NCBI GenBank assembly: GCA_902787595.1
Contig: CADAHD010000132.1
Span: forward strand, 1-10,968
Direction of reading: 5' to 3'
DNA length: 10,968 nt
Source: an uncultured Lachnospiraceae bacterium
GTDB taxonomy: Bacteria > Bacillota_A > Clostridia > Lachnospirales > Lachnospiraceae
The notes under the pieces were generated by a model, which was not told the origin of the DNA, searched no databases, and was given only the letters and a program-made list of their open reading frames with translations. Of this stretch, positions 6,568 to 10,968 are shown piece by piece (within the stretch, counting starts at the first letter, position 1; every line of letters begins with the position of its first letter). Both the position numbers and the translations under genes were made by a program.

Positions 6568-7213
6568 TTAAACTCTGACGCACCAGCATATCATCCGAAC
6601 AGCCGGCTATTATGCCCTCGCCCGTTACTATGGCTGCCTCACGCGAACCGTTTTCATACATCTGCATTATATGCTCGCGAATGGGATCCATTGTATAATC
6701 GATACCCAGCACAGTCTCATTATCCGCCAGCATCACTGATATGGTATAACAGATCTGGCCTGTTACCACATCAACATAAGGCGGCGTTACATTAGTGCCG
6801 CCGCGCTTTCTTCTGGCGCCTGTATACCAGGTTCTTTCGGTTGCAACAAAATCAGGGGATCTGTCCGCAAAGTCGGGAATTATATCCCAGCCCGGACCCG
6901 CAATATAGATATTCAGCGCGCCCTTGCCTTCATTCAGCAGTTCCTTTTTCATGTTGTAGATAAAGGATTCCAGCGTCTGTTTGTCATCTAAAAGCTCCTG
7001 CGCCGTTACCGCGATCTGCATGGTGCGCTTTTCCGCATCATTGATCGTTCCTTCCAGTTTACCGCTTATGGAAAGGAGCTGATAGGCTCCTGATTCTTTT
7101 GTCTGCTCCCTGGTCATATTAAAGACCATCAGCGTATCCATTATAGTGACCAGCACCAGAAGTATAGTAATTATCACTATCGCTCCCGCGCTTTTTTTAT
7201 GTGAAGACTTCAT
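6356..7213 (-). CDS. dCache sensor protein, frameshifted/truncated within the membrane-proximal module
   Basis: N-terminal part of a membrane sensor; 285 codons are open, of which only about the first 222 look genuine. TM about 10-33; an extracellular dCache distal module follows, with R127-x-W129-Y130, P-P-Y146-V-D148 and G-I-D172, close to the pattern in the hybrid kinase downstream. The membrane-proximal module begins (G-E-G-I-I-A-G-C-S-D-D, about 198-208) but stops near A-I-P-K-Y (218-222). Beyond that the frame gives Arg/His-rich nonsense to the stop, while the next frame encodes I-V-S-E-S-D-W-M-L-Y followed by a transmembrane helix, the expected end of such a domain. The start is strong: GGAGGG lies about 4-5 nt before the ATG, 15 nt after the EAL gene. 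It may be a decayed gene or two separately translated pieces. As written it would lack a second membrane anchor. Confidence 0.7.
   Translation of the reverse strand: MKSSHKKSAGAIVIITILLVLVTIMDTLMVFNMTREQTKESGAYQLLSISGKLEGTINDAEKRTMQIAVTAQELLDDKQTLESFIYNMKKELLNEGKGALNIYIAGPGWDIIPDFADRSPDFVATERTWYTGARRKRGGTNVTPPYVDVVTGQICYTISVMLADNETVLGIDYTMDPIREHIMQMYENGSREAAIVTGEGIIAGCSDDMLVRQSLNDAIPKYDRFGKRLDALPEIISAAFSDPYIKHHAFCGDHSALFLHYAQPSEGRRCAGFKRSVLKRHQRRA
6547..6556 (-). other. Probable deletion-plus-frameshift junction in the dCache sensor
   Basis: Up to about 6551 the upstream frame reads A-I-P-K, and from 6549 leftward the next frame reads M-I-V-S-E-S-D-W. The downstream dCache has roughly 55 residues between its I-I-N-H-P and V-V-S-T-I-W elements, whereas only about 14 separate the matching elements here. 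So some 40-45 codons seem missing as well as the frame being shifted. A single-base sequencing slip would not remove that much sequence. The deletion is inferred from the paralogue within this window. Confidence 0.55.
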
Positions 7214-7228
7214 CTGTCCCTCCGGGTC

Positions 7229-9160
7229 TTACTTTTTAGCTTCATCTATCAGTTTTTTTAATTCACTCTTTTCGGCAGTGCCTCCAAAAGCCGCGCCCAT
7301 CATATATGTGCAGCCGTCTTCCTGCAGTATCCCGACGCTTTCCTCATCATCGACTCCGCGCGCGATAACCCTGAGCGGTATCTCCTTGAGCATCTGTATG
7401 CTGCCCCTTAAAAGCGACCTTCCGCCTTTGGTCCTTGCTGCCCTGACCAGATTTTCATCCAGCCACACCGAACTCACGGGCATGGTCAGCATATGCTGAA
7501 GGTTGGTATAGCCTTTTCCGAAACCGTCCAGAGCCAGAAGATAACCCTGCATGGAAAGCTTGCGGAGATTCTCATCAAGCACCACGCTGAGATTCTCATA
7601 GACGGATTCCTTTATGCGGAATTCTATCTCTTTGGGATCAACTCTGTATTTCTCCCTTAATTCCCAAATCTTATCGCAAAGATCCATCTGCATGCTCATG
7701 CCGACCGAGATGCGCATGGAAATGTGCCCCAGTCCCAGCTCCTTAAGCTTTCCGCTGCCTGCAAACTCAAAGACTTTGTCCATCAGATAGTTCTCGAATA
7801 AAAGATTGAGTCCTCTTTCTTCGGAAGCACCCATAAGGAGCTCCGTATCTATCTCCCCATAGACCGGATCATTAAGCTTTAACACTGCTTCTGCCGAAAC
7901 ATATCTTTTCTTCGCGGAAGACCACAGCAGATTGAAATATACCTGCGTGGAATTTTCTGTCATGCGGTTTATGATCTCATCCATATGAGCTTCTATCTGG
8001 TACTCCCTGCGCTTTATGATACTGGCGCCTTTACTGTAGATCTTGTCGGGATCGGTAAAACGCACAAAACTATGGCCGAAGCGCAGCAATTCCTCAATAT
8101 CACTGATATCTTCCGGAAATCTTACGGTTACCACGCGGTTATCAGGCTTGGCCCCGGTCTGGAGGGTATCCCTGCCGTGTTTTCTGATGCTGTCTCTCAC
8201 GGCGGGAAGGGCCTGCACGGGATTGTAATCCTTATCCATGATAAGGTAGAAATTCCCGGGATGTTCAAAATAGAGTTCGCAGTTTATCTTTTCTTTTCTG
8301 GCGTATAAGGTCACCTGATCCGCTATCACATTCACATAAGAATAATAGGAATTATTGCCCAGATATCTGTTCATGTCATTGGCATTGCCCATGCAGACTA
8401 TCATGATGGTCACATTCTGGCCGGTAACCTTTATCTTTCCCATCTCTTCGCAAAAGGCGCGGTATCCCGGCAGCCCCGTCGTCATATCCACCTGTTTCTC
8501 CGGCCTTTGTATAAAGCTCACAACAAAGAGCAAAGTAAGCGCAGTGGCAAAACACTCCACCAGCAGCCTGCCGTCAACAAACTGGACGACCACTGCAAAA
8601 ATATTAAAGAAATACATTGACATCAACGATATCCAGGATCCCATATCCAGCATCTTCTTTAAGCTGATAAGGTACAGGATGCCAAAGATCATATAGGTGG
8701 AAGCCAGGGCATATATGATCATCACCTTCGCCCCCCTGTGATATCCGTCAACGGGATCGATGGTAAAGATCCACTGTGTTTTCTCGTTTATCACCAGCAT
8801 TACCAGAGTCGCGAGATACGGCAGCAGGAGTATAAACTTTCTGCCGATCGAATCCACTCTGTACCAGGTCCTGGTCGTAGAGAAGATAAAAAACAGATAC
8901 ATCAGATTGGTCAAATGCCTGGTCACATAATAACCGTATACCGAGATCTTGACCCAGATACCGCGTAATGCATAAGGCATATCCGTAATATAGGCCAGAT
9001 TTTCCATCATCTCAAAAAACATGGCCAGAACGGTTACCCCCACAATAAACAGGAAGAGACGGTTTGAACGTCCCTTGGTCATCTTCCTGTAAAAGATCGT
9101 ACTCATAATGATAAGATATATCGGAACCGCCGCTATATCAAAATATATAAGATTATGCAT
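7229..9160 (-). CDS. 7TM membrane protein with degenerate GGDEF-like and degenerate EAL domains
   Basis: 643 aa. About seven hydrophobic helices fill residues 5-217. A GGDEF-like domain (about 219-372) starts normally (D-M-T-T-G-L-P-G-Y-R-A-F), but at the signature position it reads E-H-P-G-N-F, so cyclase activity is not expected. An EAL-like domain (about 390-640) keeps E424-A-V near the start but loses other metal and catalytic positions: R-I-K-E-S instead of E-I-T-E-S, L-D-G-F-G instead of D-D-F-G, W-L-D instead of K-I-D, A-R-G-V-D instead of A-E-G-V-E, and no Q-G-Y-x-F near the end. c-di-GMP hydrolysis is therefore unlikely; a binding or scaffolding role is an inference. It starts 6 nt after the DegV-fusion kinase stop, with AAGGA about 11 nt upstream of the ATG, and is 15 nt ahead of the dCache ORF, so it is cotranscribed with kinases. 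Confidence 0.87.
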   Translation of the reverse strand: MHNLIYFDIAAVPIYLIIMSTIFYRKMTKGRSNRLFLFIVGVTVLAMFFEMMENLAYITDMPYALRGIWVKISVYGYYVTRHLTNLMYLFFIFSTTRTWYRVDSIGRKFILLLPYLATLVMLVINEKTQWIFTIDPVDGYHRGAKVMIIYALASTYMIFGILYLISLKKMLDMGSWISLMSMYFFNIFAVVVQFVDGRLLVECFATALTLLFVVSFIQRPEKQVDMTTGLPGYRAFCEEMGKIKVTGQNVTIMIVCMGNANDMNRYLGNNSYYSYVNVIADQVTLYARKEKINCELYFEHPGNFYLIMDKDYNPVQALPAVRDSIRKHGRDTLQTGAKPDNRVVTVRFPEDISDIEELLRFGHSFVRFTDPDKIYSKGASIIKRREYQIEAHMDEIINRMTENSTQVYFNLLWSSAKKRYVSAEAVLKLNDPVYGEIDTELLMGASEERGLNLLFENYLMDKVFEFAGSGKLKELGLGHISMRISVGMSMQMDLCDKIWELREKYRVDPKEIEFRIKESVYENLSVVLDENLRKLSMQGYLLALDGFGKGYTNLQHMLTMPVSSVWLDENLVRAARTKGGRSLLRGSIQMLKEIPLRVIARGVDDEESVGILQEDGCTYMMGAAFGGTAEKSELKKLIDEAKK

Positions 9161-9166
9161 ACACTT

Positions 9167-10968
9167 CTATTTCCTTCTGTATATCAGTCCGAATGTACCG
9201 GGGCCGCAGTTTATACCCACCGCAGGAGACGCTTTCTGAAAATATATCTTTTTAAAGTCTACCAGCTTTCTTATCTCCTCTTCCACAATCTTAAGCTCGC
9301 TGTCTCTCATACCCACATAGGTAATAAAGAGAATTGAATCATCTATGCTGCTGCGGGCTCTGAGCGCCCAGTGAATATAACTCCTGCGCACCGAATCCCT
9401 GCTGCCGAAGAAGATGTTTCCCGCTTTCAGGCGGCTGTCCTTCATTATAAAGACAGGATGCAGCATAAACACCGTGCAGAACTTGTTAAGCCGCTCGGAT
9501 ACCCTGCCGCCTTTCCGCAGATATTCAGTAGAATCAACTATAAAGCTTGTCTGGATCTTTTCCTTGCACTCCTCCAGTTTTTTAAGCATTGCGGAAGTGA
9601 GGCTACCCATTGCGCTCTCCGCGATATCTCTGGCCGCAAGTGTCATAAGTCCCATTCCGCTTGAAAGATGGCCGGAATCAAATACCGTAACATTATAGAA
9701 AGAAAGCGCGGCTTCACAGGCGTTGGCAAAACCGTCCGAAGAACGCTTGCCCATTGACACGTGCAGTATATACTGCGCTTCGGAGAGACACTGCGCAAAG
9801 AAGCTCTCATACTCGGCTACACTGGGACTCTCGCTCCTGGCCTCCGCATCATCTCTGGAAATATAATTCAGCACTGCCTCAACTTCCGCTTCTATACCGT
9901 CAAGGAAACTGCCGGTGGAAGTATGCACGTGATAAGGCAGCACAGGTATGTGCAGACGCTTTAAGAGTTCAACGGGCAGATCGGAAACACTGTCCGTGGT
10001 AACCATAAGCGGAACACGGTGTTTTGTCTCACGCAGCACGCTGCTTTTTTCAAACTCCTCATCGGACATATTATTAAGGTGTACCACATCCCTGGGCAGC
10101 ACATGCAAAAGCGTAGCCTCAAGCAATGTTCCGCTTATGGGTTTAACCAGATAAGCCTCAAAGCCTTCTTTCTGATACATGGACTGATTGGTGCTGCCGG
10201 CGTTTGCCGTAACCACGACCACGGGAGTATTACGGCATAGTCCGCCTACCTGTTCCCTTATGGCATGCAGACACTGCACGCCGTCCATCTCCGGCATAAG
10301 ATGGTCCATGAGTATGACGTCAAAATGCTCTTTCAGGGTCAGCTTTAATGCTTCCGCGCCGCTCTGCGCCTTGCTGACCTGCACCTTTGTAGCGCGCAGG
10401 AGTTTCTCAGTCACCATAAGATTTGAATTATTATCATCAACTACCAGCAGCTTGGCTCCCGGAGCTTCAAAGCTCTGGTGATAATGCTCGCGTGAACTCA
10501 GTATATGCCAGGTTTCGGGGTTAAGGTGGCCTATAGCCTTTTCATCAACTATCTCCTGCTCGAGAGTCACAGCAAAAGTCGAGCCCTTGGTATAGATGCT
10601 GTTTACAGAGATATCTCCGTCCATAAGATCCACGAGCTGCTTTACTATGCTGAGCCCCAGCCCCGTGCCTTCGATATAGCGGTTCTTCTCCTGGTCCACA
10701 CGCCTGAATGCGTCAAACAGATGAGGTATGCTCTCCTTCCTGATACCCATGCCCGTATCTTCAACGGCATAGGTGACCGAGACCCTGTTGGCCCCCAGCT
10801 TACGGCTGTGTATGGATAAGGACACCGATCCTTCTTTCGTGTACTTTATCGCATTGTTTAACAGATTGATCAGTATCTGCTTGATCCTGACCTCATCTCC
10901 GAAAAGCTGCGAAGGCATCGAAGGATCAACATCCACGGTAAAATCAAGACCTTTCTCCCTGGCCCTTG
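9167..10968 (-). CDS. Hybrid histidine kinase-receiver-DegV fusion, 5' part missing
   Basis: The frame is open to the right edge: the GTG at 10934-10936 is internal, because R-E-K-G-L-D-F-T upstream of it matches the sibling kinase (A-R-N-A-G-L-E-F-N). Counting from that Val as 1: HATPase about 1-127 (L-L-N-N-A-I-K-Y, E-D-T-G-M-G-I, G-T-G-L-G-L); receiver about 161-281 with D167/D168, D211, T243 and K265; then a full-length DegV domain (310-589). DegV marks: T-D-S-V-S-D-L-P (314-321), S-P-S-V-A-E-Y (370-376), L-R-K-G-G-R-V-S (473-480), and N-C-G-P-G-T-F-G near the end, where DegV/FakB proteins usually have His-x-G-P-G. DegV/FakB proteins bind fatty acids and can present them to a fatty-acid kinase. 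The fusion suggests lipid sensing, or phosphorelay control of an acyl-binding module. HisKA and any sensor domain lie beyond the edge. It is first in the visible part of the operon. Confidence 0.9.
   Translation of the reverse strand, partial: RAREKGLDFTVDVDPSMPSQLFGDEVRIKQILINLLNNAIKYTKEGSVSLSIHSRKLGANRVSVTYAVEDTGMGIRKESIPHLFDAFRRVDQEKNRYIEGTGLGLSIVKQLVDLMDGDISVNSIYTKGSTFAVTLEQEIVDEKAIGHLNPETWHILSSREHYHQSFEAPGAKLLVVDDNNSNLMVTEKLLRATKVQVSKAQSGAEALKLTLKEHFDVILMDHLMPEMDGVQCLHAIREQVGGLCRNTPVVVVTANAGSTNQSMYQKEGFEAYLVKPISGTLLEATLLHVLPRDVVHLNNMSDEEFEKSSVLRETKHRVPLMVTTDSVSDLPVELLKRLHIPVLPYHVHTSTGSFLDGIEAEVEAVLNYISRDDAEARSESPSVAEYESFFAQCLSEAQYILHVSMGKRSSDGFANACEAALSFYNVTVFDSGHLSSGMGLMTLAARDIAESAMGSLTSAMLKKLEECKEKIQTSFIVDSTEYLRKGGRVSERLNKFCTVFMLHPVFIMKDSRLKAGNIFFGSRDSVRRSYIHWALRARSSIDDSILFITYVGMRDSELKIVEEEIRKLVDFKKIYFQKASPAVGINCGPGTFGLIYRRK

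Noticed and set aside
10934..10936. GTG as the start of the DegV-fusion kinase
   Set aside because: The frame stays open to the window edge and the residues before it align with the sibling kinase, so this Val is internal and the gene is simply cut off.
1..10968. CRISPR array, tRNA or rRNA genes, insertion sequences, prophage genes
   Set aside because: No regular repeat-spacer pattern, tRNA-like cloverleaf, transposase or terminal inverted repeats were seen; nearly all bases are accounted for by signalling genes.

Overview
The window is almost solid coding DNA of moderate GC. Ile is very often encoded by ATA, and Leu-Lys pairs are often CTT-AAG. dCache hybrid kinases, a 7TM/EAL protein, a small alarmone synthetase and a DegV domain occur together. 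This fits an anaerobic Firmicute, most likely Lachnospiraceae (inference from gene content and codon use; no rRNA or marker gene is present). There are no tRNA, rRNA, CRISPR or insertion-sequence features, and no gene-free stretch longer than about 100 bp.

Left part (1-1820): a partial GspF/PilC-family membrane gene reads leftward off the edge. It diverges from a rightward pair made of a small (p)ppGpp synthetase and an OmpR-family response regulator. The 97-bp divergent region (423-519) holds two back-to-back sigma-A-type promoters. In each, the -10 box ends 7 nt before the ATG and no Shine-Dalgarno is visible, so both lead genes look leaderless. A short palindrome and a repeated CGGAAT lie between and within these promoters.

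Right part (1813-10968): a tightly packed leftward operon that begins outside the window. In order of transcription it encodes: (i) a 5'-truncated hybrid kinase with HATPase, receiver and a C-terminal DegV lipid-binding domain; (ii) a 7TM protein with GGDEF-like and EAL-like domains that have lost their catalytic motifs; (iii) a dCache sensor ORF that runs out of frame into (iv) a large hybrid kinase (pseudo-HisKA, dCache, HisKA, HATPase, REC, Hpt); (v) an HD-domain phosphohydrolase; (vi) a classic membrane histidine kinase. Junctions are 6 nt, 15 nt, a 212-nt out-of-frame overlap, 4 nt (ATGA) and 8 nt overlaps. The last kinase converges on the response regulator with an 8-bp tail-to-tail overlap, so the probable cognate pair is encoded on opposite strands in two different transcription units.

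Taken together this is a dense signalling island: alarmone synthesis, two-component signalling, phosphorelay, a probably inactive c-di-GMP-type protein, an HD hydrolase and a DegV module. The best candidates for something unusual are the kinase-REC-DegV fusion, the dead EAL protein beside it, the apparent deletion plus frameshift between the dCache sensor and the hybrid kinase (with a pseudo-HisKA whose His is Gly), the convergent RR/HK pair, and the paired leaderless promoters.
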